64,000 nt of DNA from Saccharomycopsis malanga (taxonomy: Eukaryota > Ascomycota > Saccharomycetes > Ascoideales > Saccharomycopsidaceae). Numbering within the stretch: the stretch's first letter is position 1; every line of letters begins with the position of its first letter. The translations under genes and the position numbers were made by a program. This document shows positions 20,231-30,038 of the stretch, piece by piece. The notes under the pieces were generated by a model, which saw only the letters and a program-made list of their open reading frames with translations, ran no database searches and was not told the DNA's origin. The stretch is from NCBI GenBank assembly GCA_004014935.1, contig CP025321.1:2232001-2296000 (forward strand), in the 5' to 3' direction.

Positions 20231-20713
20231 TATCTCGAGCACTGGGCCCATGTTCAACTTTTGCATAATATATCTTGTCGTGCGCTTAGCATTCATGCAC
20301 GCACACACACACGCACGTTGCTGCATGCAGGGGAAACCTTAACTGTATGCTACGAGCAAATGCAGATGGCAGTATCCTTGATAGCAATTATTGTCTTGAT
20401 TATATTGACATATTGACAAGTAATGATACAAACGGTCTGATTAAACAATAAAAAGCCTCGTATTAAATGACAAAAACCAAAAAGAAGAATAATTATTAAT
20501 AATTAAAAGAAAATAACAAAGAAATAGACATAAATCATAAAGTCGTTTGACATGAGCGTACTGTAACCGATTTGTCAGAAGATATTCAACTAGGATTTGA
20601 TTCTGACAGACAGCAAGCCATAAAGTGCACAGAATAGAAACAAAAAACAAGCAACAGAAAGCAGGTTATCAATTGGATCTTAAAGCAGCAAAGATGGGGT
20701 GAAAACGATGGTT

Positions 20714-20812
20714 TCAGAGGTTTGGAACAAGATATTTGTGGCTCTCAATGGTCGAGTGGTGGACCGAGTAGAAGAATACAAACGAGAAGAGAAAGAAGAT
20801 GAAGAAAACCAT
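20714..20812 (-). CDS. possible small hydrophobic protein, 32 aa
   Basis: The minus-strand ATG at 20812 lies in a good yeast start context (ACTACACCATGG), behind a CA/pyrimidine-rich leader-like stretch. A TATATAAAG sequence lies about 180 bp upstream (about 20989-20997, minus). The peptide MVFFIFFLFSFVFFYS is strongly hydrophobic, followed by a short polar tail (HHSTIESHKYLVPNL). It could be a single-span membrane micropeptide. No family was recognised, and an overlapping 44-codon plus-strand frame exists, so this is a candidate only. Confidence 0.3.
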   Translation of the reverse strand: MVFFIFFLFSFVFFYSVHHSTIESHKYLVPNL

Positions 20813-21510
20813 GGTGTAGTTTGTGTGTATGTGGGGAAATAGGAAGCGACGGAGTTAAGAATATAGCCAAAGGATGCTGTAATGTTTAAATGGTAAAACC
20901 GGTCAATGAAAGAGTGCCAAAGTTGACAATGCTAACCAGAGATAATAAACATTGTAGCAAGCTAAATTCTCAATCCGAGCAGCACTTTGCTTTATATAAT
21001 TGTTTAATAGCAAAAAAAATTTAACTACGCGGATATCCTGGAGAAAGATTCTCACGGAAAGTGCTGGAAATGCTTCGGGCTACGCGGAAACGCAGTCAGA
21101 CGCACAGGAACATGCATAACTGGTCGACTTTTTGTATTGTTCCTAGAGCATTATTAAGCATAAATAAGCACCGTTACTCGCTGCAATGCAACCTTCGGTA
21201 CTATAACGCACTCGTGATGCAGAGCCCAAGTTTCTGGTGAATAACTATTTCTCGTCCTTTTCTCATCAAAACATGCCACTTGGTGGAGCTCAGCAAGCCA
21301 GGACCGGATAGGAGCTGCCGTGTGGAGAAGAACAATTGGTGTCACAACGTAACAATATGCGGCGGGGGTGTCAAGAAAGGATATTTCCAACACATGTATG
21401 TATCTGCATGTATACCTGTATATGCCAGTCGTCTGTATATATCATATGGTAGAAAGTAGGGTAGGTGGGTGCTTTAGTTTTACCCTAGAGTTTACAGCTG
21501 ATAGTGATAT

Positions 21511-21790
21511 TGTTGATAATAACATATATTTGAGCCCAGTAAATATCAGTTGAGTACATACGCTCAATTTGGTAAAACCCTATCATGTCCTGTTGGTCAT
21601 AATCTTCTCATCCGTGGGCCTGTTCGAGGGTATTATTCACTAGACTATCTTGCCAGGTCCTTTTCTCTTTTTCGAGAGTAGTATCTGCTAAATTATCTTA
21701 CCAGATCGTTTTTTTTTTTCGAGAGTAGTATCTGCTAAATTATCTTTCCAGATCCTTTGCTCTTTTTCGACAGTACTCACCAGCCATCCA
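21511..21790 (-). repeat. SINE-A copy with two extra head modules
   Basis: On the minus strand the head contains the module GGATAATTTAGCAGATAC twice (rc at about 21640-21770), then a deleted body and the tail ACTGGGCTCAAATATATG. The stretch 20231-21510 otherwise holds no recognised gene apart from the small candidate at 20.7 kb. Confidence 0.75.
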
Positions 21791-22119
21791 ATGCAATGCT
21801 TTTCATTAAGTAAATGTAAGAGCGTTAAAAACTCAGGAATCTGGCTTCAATTGGATGAAATTAGTACACATTGTAAAATAAGAATCCGTCTATATTCATA
21901 TATGTTTTGAGAAAAGCAATGTAAAAACCAATGTAGAGATTTAATCAGGCAGACACCGTAAAACTCACTGAACTTTTGACATTTAGTATTTTGTAAATAC
22001 TTTCCATTCGGCAGACAATTGGTGCTAACCTCTTGCTTCTCTAGAATATGTCATAGTGTCTATATCAAAAGCGAAGTAGTCAAAGTTTGATAAAAATATA
22101 ATATTAAATATACAAATCA

Positions 22120-22427
22120 GCCACTGGGCCATTTGGCTCAGTTGTCAGTGCTCTTGGAGAAGAGAAAAACAAGACCTAACGGGAACCTAGGTTCGATTCC
22201 CAAGATGACACTTTTACTCGCTGCTTTTTACGATGCTGAATGTGATTTCACAGGCAAGTGCAACTGTCTGGAAGATGACCTAAACAAAAGGCTACTTACT
22301 TTCCAATTGGGTGACAAGTTTAAGTAGTTTTTTGGGGTTTCCCCACTGTGTTTTACCACGTACCCTTAGACATGGCGCGTATATACGAAACTGATATGTA
22401 CTGGCTTGAAATATATGATATTATCAA
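22120..22427 (+). repeat. SINE-A copy, best full-length example
   Basis: Starts GCCACTGGGCCATTTGGCTC. It has the A box TGGCTCAGTTG (about 22134) and the exact B box GGTTCGATTCC (about 22190). The body carries TTTACTCGCTGCTTTTTACG and CAAGTGCAACTGTCTG, and the CTTAGACATGGCGCGTATA block follows. The tail is ACTGGCTTGAAATATATGATATTATC. Length is about 308 bp. Confidence 0.9.
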
Positions 22428-22435
22428 TAGTCTCA

Positions 22436-22536
22436 CCCGTGTTCCTGTTAGTTCTTTTTTCTCTTCTCCAAGAGCACTGACCGCTGAGCCATACGGCCCA
22501 GTGGCCGGCTTGAGAACATATAATATTATCATTAAT
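22436..22536 (-). repeat. SINE-A head (minus) abutting a plus-strand tail
   Basis: An inverted head fragment (22436-22506) lies immediately after the previous copy. It is followed by a tail fragment in plus orientation (GGCTTGAGAACATATAATATTATC). Confidence 0.75.
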
Positions 22537-22588
22537 ACCATTCATTTTACAAAAAACGCTGTGAAAAAAATCTGATTTTTATCGCATA

Positions 22589-22710
22589 TATAATAATAAT
22601 ATCTCATATTTGAGCCCAGTTGCCCTTCTTCGACAGGGGTTTCTGTTGCATTATCTTGTCAAATCGTTTTATCTTCTTCAAGCACTAAGCAGCCATCCGG
22701 CCCAGTGGCT
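22589..22710 (-). repeat. SINE-A copy, internally deleted
   Basis: A minus-strand head with the extra module, joined directly to the tail (rc of ATAATAATATCTCATATTTG). It abuts the truncated end of the transporter pseudogene. Confidence 0.75.
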
Positions 22711-22715
22711 TGTAA

Positions 22716-23345
22716 AGCTTTCCATTATAGATTAGAAGCGCAAATGTAGATTGGAATGGACAACAACTGAGCTTTTACAACCAAGGTTGCCAATGATGGT
22801 GGGCAAAAACAAGGCAATGCCGTAGGTTGGAGCAACAATGGCATAATAAACCAAGACGTGGACATAAATCTGCCAATCAAGGAACGCTTGTTTGGCGTAT
22901 TTCCAGCCTTGTTCCTTGAGTTCCGACTCAAAGAAACTGGAAGTATGGTCTTCAAGACTGGCGTCGGTGTCTGTGTTACTGTCAGGTTCTAAACTATACT
23001 TTATATACTCCCATTCGTCTTCGGTTAAGAAACTAGCGGTGTCTGGATAATCATGGATGAAGAAAAACGAGATACAAGCTAGAACTACAGTAATTAAGCC
23101 TTCTAAATCAAAATCCATCTCCAGCCATCCAAGTTGCCTACTCCGTCCATTTTAGCAATGCCAAATGGTAGAATCCACCATAATGGTGGGGAGCCAGATC
23201 GACGGTTTCGTCATTTTAAAATCATGCTGGAAGCAACTTCAAAAACACAGTAAGCGCTACAGTGTACTGGTTGCCTTTCAAGTGCAAATCTTCGGCAAAC
23301 CCTTAATTCTGGGCATTTCCTGTATTGCCTCTGTCAAGATACGCT
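22716..23345 (-). pseudogene. relic of a Dal5/allantoate-permease-type MFS transporter
   Basis: Reading the minus strand from 23345, successive frames give AYLDRGNTGNAQ, HLKGNQYTVALTVF, KPSIWLPTIMV, DGWRWILI, LEGLITVVLACISFFFIHDYPDTASFL, then GIALFLPTIIGNLG and AQLLSIPIYICAS. This is the order of the anion:cation symporter (Dal5-like) family. The frame shifts several times, there are stops, and the segment between the WLPTIMV and DGWRWI blocks (several membrane spans) is missing. The C-terminal half is absent, cut off beside a SINE. Substrate cannot be told. It lies just downstream of the CAF130 candidate. Confidence 0.85.
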
Positions 23346-23376
23346 AGCAAATGAAGAAGAGCGAGCAATAACCAAA

Positions 23377-26364
23377 CTATACACTATTGAGGGGAAAATG
23401 GCGGGCAAACCCGTTTCCAAACTTGACAACCTGCGAAATGTCAGGGGTTTTATTTTCCAGAGTGATTTCCTTGACCAACTGGTCGACAGTGAGCCGTAAA
23501 AACGTGTTTTTGCCAACCTTATTACTTTTCAGTGGCACTTCATCCAAGGAATCAGTGTCGTTTGCATATTTTGAAACAAAAAGAGCTTCTTTGGCCAGAT
23601 TGGTCACTTCTTTGCGGTTGACATCTACACTGGGCTGTTTGGTAGCAAAATAAAGAGCCCTGGCCTCAGGAAGGACGCCAATCCAACGAATCAACAAGCT
23701 TTGTAACTCAGCCCTATAGTCATCGCTCGCCAAACTAATGATTTTCTTTTCTGCCAAAGACCTCATCATCAAACAGATGATTTCCATGATCTTCTTTGCG
23801 CTTTGGAAGTCTTTCAAGTAGCGGAAGCCACGCTCGGTGCCGGTTGACGCGTCAACAGCTGGGTCGGCCGTGTCGAGGTCCTCGCTGACCGCAGAAAGAT
23901 ACACCGAGGCGTTGGAAAACAACTCGTGCAAGAGCATGGACCGCTCAATCTCCGAGAGCGCTAGGAATCCGTCTCTGGAGAGCGGATACCTCAGAGAAGA
24001 CTGGGCGGTGCCCCGCTTGTTTGTCGAGAGCTCGTGGACGTAGTTGAGCAACGTGTGCGAAAGCTCCAAATGCGTGAGGAGCCAGATGAGTGCTCTGCGG
24101 TATCCCTTGGCCATAAGCATTTCGTCCATCATCGAGCACGCGGCCGAGGGATTGAGCCGCAACATGGGCTCAAAAAGCCATTGGTACGACCACAGTTCGT
24201 ATATTTTGTCGGGGTTGATGTCGTCCGTGCCCTTTGGAGGCTCTTTAGCTTCTGCAGAGGCTCTTCTTTTACAGTTATTGGCTCGGGGCTTGCCGCTGGA
24301 TTGGCTGCTACATCTCTTACATATTTCCGCTGCTGTCCTTTCTACTTCCTCCTCGTACTCTGCGCCTACACTGAACGCCACTGTCGCCACTACATTGCGC
24401 TGCACCGCCTCTGGAACGCTCTCTTTTGCCATTGTCATAAACATCAAGTGCAACTCCTTCCAGCTCGTATAAAGCTCTACACGCCCCTCTTCGTCCTCGT
24501 CGTCGTCGTCACTTTCTACAACGTCCTCCATGCCCTGCAATTCCACATACTGAACCCCAAAATCCCCTAAATCCCTTGCTGTATTGAAATAAATATTGCT
24601 TCCACGCGGAATGTCCCGCCAGTCCCTCCCAAGAGAATCGAACTCCACCCCACCATCTTTCGCCCGCATCCCCAACTTGAATGGCACATTCTCCAATGCT
24701 GCTGTCCGCCCCGGAACCTCTTCATCTTCATTTTCATCATTTTCATCATCATCATCTTTTCCTCCGATATCTCCGATATCTCCTTGACCGCCGCCACCAC
24801 CACCACCACCGATATCTCCGATATCTCCGGCGTCCTCGTCCGTGTCCTGGTCGTCAAATTCGCAATAACACCGCGCCGTGTATTCCTTCTTAATATACAC
24901 CTTCTGATGCTTTGCCCCGGGGTCTTCTTCCTCGGCCTCGTCGTCCGTCGTAAACTCGTATTCAAACATGTACCAGATGTCCTCGTCGTACCGGTCGTCG
25001 AGGTCGTCCCCTATAAACAACTGTCCCAACTCATTCATGTCGTGTCCCAACACCACAAGCGCCGCCACATACTCTGTCACTTCCGTATGCACCACGCCCT
25101 CTCCGGTTTTGCGCCCAAATGGCGCCATAAAGTTGTTCAATGACTCGTGCTCCAAGTCGTGCCGATGCTGCGGCATGTCTCCGTTGATTATTGCCGCTAG
25201 TACAGACCGGATAGCCGCGCAGCCTTTCAAAACCGACCGCACCACCCACGGCGTCCCAAGTCCGTAGATCTCCTCGTCGAGCCGGTCGATTTGAATTCCA
25301 AGGACCATGAGACGCGTCAACTGTTTCCAGAGCCGCACGAAGAACCTCATAAAGGCGCAATAGTACTGCGGATCGCCACTCAGTCTCGCGTTGAGCTTGC
25401 AGATGGTGTACACACTCACTGCAAGGATCGAATAAAGAAGCTCCAAGTCCATGTGGGACACGTTAAGTGGAAGCCAGTCTCGGTAAAAGGCCGCTTGGTA
25501 TATGGGTAGCTTGGCAATGTCGGCGGTAAATCTGTCCAAGACCTCATCGACCGGGTCCAAGCGCTTTCCGGGGGTCCGGTTCTTTGACAATGGCTGCTGC
25601 TGCTGCACCGCTGCGTCCGCATACTTGCGTGCATACACTGCATCTAGCATTTGAGACATGCTCATGTTTTCATCCACACTGCCTCGCAGCGTTTCTACAG
25701 CGCTAGCGTGTTTGAAAAGAATCAGTTTGGCTGTGTGAACAATTTCGTCTCCGTTGTTAAGTATCTTTTCCTTTTCTGTGAGAATGGCGTCCAACTCTGC
25801 ATCATCTGGCCGTTCAAGCTTCAAAAAGACCAAAACAGCCTCGACAATACGGGCTAGCTTGAATGCGAGATCAAACTCTGCAACAGGCGAATTAAAGTTA
25901 AATGCAAAAAGCACAAGGAGCTTACTTGTCAAGTCCAAACTGATGTTAAAAGTGTCATTGTTTGACGGTTTGGTCAATTTATCGCAGAGGACGCATGCCG
26001 TGGTGAATATGTATGCAAGCTGTGCATCTCCGCTGTCTTCTTGCATCAATCCCAACACACGCGCAAGCACCTGATGCTTCTTAAGCTGTTTCTCCATAAT
26101 GTCAAAGCCCACCTGCGAAAGCGTTGACAGAAGAATCTCATCCCAATCAATGGATCCGCTTTGGGAACCGTCAAAAGTCTCAAAATCAGAGTCCTCCGAA
26201 TCCTCTGCATCATCTTGATGCAGGTCGTCGTCATATACTACATCATCGCCTTCTTCTTCACTTCTTTTTTCGCTTGGTTTTCTCGCTTCTCGCTGCTTTT
26301 TCCTCTGTCTAAACGTATCTTGTATTAACGTGGTCAATACCAGTCTGTTTCTTTCTGTAGGCAT
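23377..26364 (-). CDS. large acidic protein, probable CCR4-NOT subunit Caf130
   Basis: A 995-residue protein. Helical segments fill about residues 70-430. Then comes a Cys-containing acidic region (ARCYCEFDDQDTDEDAG near 510) and low-complexity GGG/DIGDIGG and poly-acidic runs (about 525-560). The block GRDWRDIPRGSNIYFN is near 600, and KIYELWSYQWLFEP, KGYRRALIWLLTHLELSHTLLNYVHEL and ALSEIERSMLLHELFSNA lie in about 740-850. These last blocks recall Caf130, the yeast-specific CCR4-NOT subunit. In support, PHB1 and PRE9, neighbours of CAF130 in S. cerevisiae (YGR132C, YGR135W), are in this window. I could not verify this by alignment. Much of the gene is G+C-rich compared with its surroundings. 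Confidence 0.6.
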   Translation of the reverse strand: MPTERNRLVLTTLIQDTFRQRKKQREARKPSEKRSEEEGDDVVYDDDLHQDDAEDSEDSDFETFDGSQSGSIDWDEILLSTLSQVGFDIMEKQLKKHQVLARVLGLMQEDSGDAQLAYIFTTACVLCDKLTKPSNNDTFNISLDLTSKLLVLFAFNFNSPVAEFDLAFKLARIVEAVLVFLKLERPDDAELDAILTEKEKILNNGDEIVHTAKLILFKHASAVETLRGSVDENMSMSQMLDAVYARKYADAAVQQQQPLSKNRTPGKRLDPVDEVLDRFTADIAKLPIYQAAFYRDWLPLNVSHMDLELLYSILAVSVYTICKLNARLSGDPQYYCAFMRFFVRLWKQLTRLMVLGIQIDRLDEEIYGLGTPWVVRSVLKGCAAIRSVLAAIINGDMPQHRHDLEHESLNNFMAPFGRKTGEGVVHTEVTEYVAALVVLGHDMNELGQLFIGDDLDDRYDEDIWYMFEYEFTTDDEAEEEDPGAKHQKVYIKKEYTARCYCEFDDQDTDEDAGDIGDIGGGGGGGGQGDIGDIGGKDDDDENDENEDEEVPGRTAALENVPFKLGMRAKDGGVEFDSLGRDWRDIPRGSNIYFNTARDLGDFGVQYVELQGMEDVVESDDDDEDEEGRVELYTSWKELHLMFMTMAKESVPEAVQRNVVATVAFSVGAEYEEEVERTAAEICKRCSSQSSGKPRANNCKRRASAEAKEPPKGTDDINPDKIYELWSYQWLFEPMLRLNPSAACSMMDEMLMAKGYRRALIWLLTHLELSHTLLNYVHELSTNKRGTAQSSLRYPLSRDGFLALSEIERSMLLHELFSNASVYLSAVSEDLDTADPAVDASTGTERGFRYLKDFQSAKKIMEIICLMMRSLAEKKIISLASDDYRAELQSLLIRWIGVLPEARALYFATKQPSVDVNRKEVTNLAKEALFVSKYANDTDSLDEVPLKSNKVGKNTFLRLTVDQLVKEITLENKTPDISQVVKFGNGFARHFPLNSV

Positions 26365-26979
26365 GATATTTTTTTATAAATTTTTTTTTTCTTTTATAAA
26401 TCAACTTGCAAGCAACATGCCAGATTTACTCTTGTTATTCACAGTGGTTTCCATTTGGTTTCTCTTAGTTAACTCCATTGAACTCCTCTGTTAAATTAAA
26501 TTTTCAATCAGACGTGCATAACCTGCTATACGCACAACGACCGCTATTTTGATGGATGCATGGATGCGACTGGCAACTTGAGAAGACGCAACGGCCTGCA
26601 CAATGCAAATGCATGCACAATGCACAATGCACAATGCACATGGACATTATGCCAAGTTGGCAGTGAAATGACATTTTTCCACCGGATTGGGGGAAACCAA
26701 AATAAACAAATATTGCAATAAAGTCAACATACAAGTTAATAAACGCCAATACCATATTATTAAGAAGGGTATAACCAGTCAGCTATAACAGCATTAAGAG
26801 AAAAGCAGAGCTTGTAATAGAAAAAAAGAAAATAAGAAAAAATAAGAACGGAAATGTACAAGAACATTTCAATCGATTTATCGTCTTTTTGGAAGGAAAA
26901 GCAAAGAAAATGCCCATGATTATATAGTGTAGCTGACGAATTCTGATAATACATAAGAAAACATGTAGGAGATATTCAA
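26365..26979. other. intergenic, CAF130-candidate promoter and NCE102 3' flank
   Basis: AT-rich, with a short tandem of ATGCACA units at about 26599-26640. No gene recognised. Confidence 0.55.
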
Positions 26980-27498
26980 TTAAACCTGGCTGACGCTTGG
27001 AAGACCGCCTCTGTGGGCGCTGGATTTGGAAGAGCCAAAGCCAAATGCTCCTCCGTTAGCAAAGGCCAAGGCAGAGAAGATCAAGTTGGCAATGAAGATG
27101 AAAACGCTGAAATACAAAAAGGCAACAGAGGCCTGGGCTTTTCTACATCTGTCAGTGGAGCCCTGGGTGATGCTGTTGTTGTTCAAATAGTCTTGGTTGG
27201 TGCAAGAATGGCATCTGATGCCCACTGCCAATGCGGTGGCCGCGGCAAAGGTGAAGATGAAGTTCAAGGCATCAATGATGAACAAAATTATAGGCCAAGC
27301 AAAAAATGAGATTAGACTAGCTAAAATGGAGTAGAATGTGGAAAACACCAATCCAAACACAGCGGCAAAGATGGCAAAATTGACCCTAGAGCTTGAGTGT
27401 CTTTGTCCGTGAATCAAAGAGCCAGTCAAACCAAGAACAATCACAAGAAAAGCGGTGTTGAGTGCTCTGAGAGATAAGTCGGCAATTGGTAAACCCAT
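26980..27498 (-). CDS. NCE102: MARVEL-domain eisosome protein Nce102/Fhn1
   Basis: A 172-residue protein with four membrane spans. It matches S. cerevisiae Nce102 (173 aa) along its length: HSSSRVNFAIFA, FAWPIILFIIDALNFIFTFAA, AVGIRCHSC, ITQGSTDRCRKAQASVAFLYFS, and the C-terminal SVSQV (ISQV in yeast). Nce102 senses sphingolipids and organises MCC/eisosome domains in the plasma membrane. The C-terminal Val-Ser-Gln-Val end needed for its function is kept. Confidence 0.95.
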   Translation of the reverse strand: MGLPIADLSLRALNTAFLVIVLGLTGSLIHGQRHSSSRVNFAIFAAVFGLVFSTFYSILASLISFFAWPIILFIIDALNFIFTFAAATALAVGIRCHSCTNQDYLNNNSITQGSTDRCRKAQASVAFLYFSVFIFIANLIFSALAFANGGAFGFGSSKSSAHRGGLPSVSQV

Positions 27499-28135
27499 TG
27501 GAAGTCTTGTTTAATGGAAAAATATGTATAGTAAATAATATAACAGTCAATATGATAATGCTAATCGCAATAATGTAATAAGCGAGCCAAGGACGAGCGA
27601 AACGTTGATTATAAATACTCAAGGTGAAACTAGTTTGCTATTTTACCAATGACATTTGCTTTGGCCATGATGCTCCTACAAAAAAATTTTAAGAAATAAT
27701 CATTGTTTGCTAGAAAACAACCAAAAACATCAAATGCGACCAGAATGCTTTCCGTATTCGGCCAGCGGCAAGTTGGGAACCATCCATCCCGCGCAGCTTC
27801 CGACGCTGCCTAAGGGGGTGTAAATGCATGTAGATGTATGGCCATGCTTGTATGTGCATGCCCACCCGTCAAGGGGGTGTGGGCTTGTCTGGTCTGGTCT
27901 TGCCTGATCCTTGCAGGGTGGGTGTGTTGCTCTATGAAATTGGGGTGTGTTATTATTGCAAGTATTTGAGGATTTGGTTTTTGACAAGATGAAATGCTTC
28001 TTTTAGTAATATGGTTGATCTTGAATTGTTATAAACTCTCTATATGTACCTACAAAATCTAGATTTATGGTGTTCATTGGGCATAACGTAGGCACTAGGG
28101 TGGCTAGACCTGTTATATATTATAGAATAATAAAG
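27499..28135. other. intergenic
   Basis: AT-rich DNA with a G/C-skewed patch at 27790-27940 containing repeated GGGGTGTG/GGTGGGTG words. No gene recognised. Confidence 0.5.
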
Positions 28136-28364
28136 TAAACGCACCAAACTGATATGTACTGGGCTCGAAATATATGATATTATCATTATTATTATTATTA
28201 ATATAAACGCCACGGATGACTCAGTGGTTAATGCTTTCGGAGAACGGACGCGGCTGAGGATATTATGATGGTCATTCTTGGGCTTTACCGAGTCCTTTAG
28301 ACCTACTAAACTGATACGTACTGTGATCAAAGTATATGATATTATTATTATTATTATTATTATA
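28136..28364 (+). repeat. two SINE-A copies in tandem (tail fragment, then short copy)
   Basis: A tail fragment (28136-28204, ending (ATT)n) is followed by a short copy (28208-28364) that has an A box (TGACTCAGTGG), a deleted middle, and the end CTTTACCGAGTCC...GATATTATTATT. Confidence 0.8.
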
Positions 28365-28554
28365 AAACATACATTGTTAATAGCTAACAATCCTCCTTTT
28401 AACAACATGAAGATTTGTAAATGGGACAGTCTTATTGGCTCAGTGAGTGCTCACAGTCTCTTGATTCGATATAATTACTAGTCTACAGCATCGTCTCAAA
28501 CATTTAATCACCTTTTTAGAAATTGCACCTTTCTCAGACCAATTTAGCACCCTA

Positions 28555-28640
28555 TTTGCTCCTTTATTTTAGACTTCTTCTGTCCTTTTATGTAGTCAGC
28601 TATTATTTTCCGTTCAATACAAATCCATCTTAATTTTACA
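28555..28640. repeat. repeat B fragment
   Basis: Contains TCCTTTATTTTAGACTTCTT and TCCGTTCAATACAAATCCATC, the conserved end of repeat B. The same words occur near 36, 38, 47 and 50 kb. Confidence 0.65.
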
Positions 28641-28702
28641 CTCAAATATTGTATATAATAGTTATTAAAATATTTAACATTATTGATTAGAATATATGAT
28701 AA

Positions 28703-28753
28703 ATTATAATAATGATATCTTATTTTTTCAGCCCGGTAAATATCAGTTTCAGC
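28703..28753 (-). repeat. SINE-A tail fragment
   Basis: AATAATGATATCTTATTTTT, then CAGCCCGGTAAATATCAG: the 3' end of the SINE on the minus strand. Confidence 0.6.
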
Positions 28754-28844
28754 ACTCAAACTAAAATTTCTCGTATAATTTTTGGCAAAACAACAGGCAA
28801 AGTTTATCACCAGTTTGCAGTCAATATACAACTTCTATAAAAGT

Positions 28845-29890
28845 GCAATGAAACAAATATAAAACTGGAGCAGCGAAAAAACACAAAACTAACGTTAAAG
28901 TACCATCAAACCATTTGCAACTTTTTGTTGAACAGGAATTGAATACTTTTTAAAACGGGCATTCCCGAACCGAGGTATAAAGCTTATTAATAAGCACATT
29001 ACGCTTCACAGTGCCCCATAAAATATTCAATGTTTAGCAGAGGTTAAAATATGCTAGTTTGGCAATATATAATGATTATTATTGAATATAATTCATCTGA
29101 AAACCATACTTTTTGAAGTTGGGAAGATACGCGCTTCTTTGGAAGAAGAGCTCATTAAAACGCGGGAAGAAGCATTAATAAAACTTATAGCAGTAAAACA
29201 CTACGGAATAACGTTAAGAAATGAAGGGAGTTTCTCTGTGGGCTGAAAAATACGATTTCCAACAAACGATGTGTTATTTTCAACCAAATGGTACTTCCTT
29301 ACTATTAAATATTTTATAAGAACCAGATATCAAAACAAAGAACATGGTATAAAACTCAAGATTTCAGGGAGTTTAGAAATATAATTCTTGTATGATTTGG
29401 TTTGCTTCAAAGACTCTAGAATATGACTTAAAAGAATCAACTTTTTGTCAAAATCGTCAATTTTCCGTTACATCAATTATTTATGCGCAAAGCCAAAGGT
29501 TTTTATTAAAAATGGTACTATAATATAGCAAAAAAATCCAAAATATTGAGGTATATTTTTTCAAATCAAAATAAGCTGGATACCACTGATTTAATTCAAT
29601 AAAAGTTTGATGATTACTCCAAAACGTCAACAGCGCGAATTGAGGACCAAAACCCCAAGTGAGGAACGCCACACTTGTTTTTCTGCACTATTCTGCGCTA
29701 TTATGCACTATTTTGTGTGGCGCATGGCCTAACCAACTTGGCCACTTGACAATAGTAAGGCATATAGACATATGTTTGTTAAAAAAAGAGGATGTCTTCA
29801 CTTTTCGAGAGTGTATTTTGGTAAATAATATGCCCCGACACTTAACAACAAACTTGAATAGGGTGAATGAGCTGTTAGCGCCAATATAAT
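28845..29890 (-). repeat. repeat C copy 2, about 1.05 kb, near complete
   Basis: On the minus strand it begins in the region with CCAAAATACACTCTCG. The tRNA-like segment follows (about 29628-29745; A box TGGCCAAGTTGG, stem words CGCCACAC/GTGTGGCG). A 700-bp AT-rich body comes next, containing AAGTTGATTCTTTTAAGTCA and CGTAATGTGCTTATTAATAAG. It aligns along its length with the copy at 44.2-45.3 kb. No coding potential. Confidence 0.75.
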
Positions 29891-29900
29891 GCTTCACATT

Positions 29901-29950
29901 ATATAATATATCATATATTTCGCGCACTAACCACTGAGCCATCCGGCCAT
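29901..29950 (-). repeat. SINE-A head-plus-tail remnant
   Basis: A tail-like ATATATCATATATTTCG runs directly into the head ACTGAGCCATCCGGCC, about 90 bp behind the RPG1 stop and in the same orientation as that gene. Confidence 0.6.
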
Positions 29951-30038
29951 TTCTACGTCAAATGAACAAATAAAAAACATATATTTCAAAATGGCGTTTC
30001 AAAAAGCACCAAATTTTAGTAAACAATTCAAGCACCGA

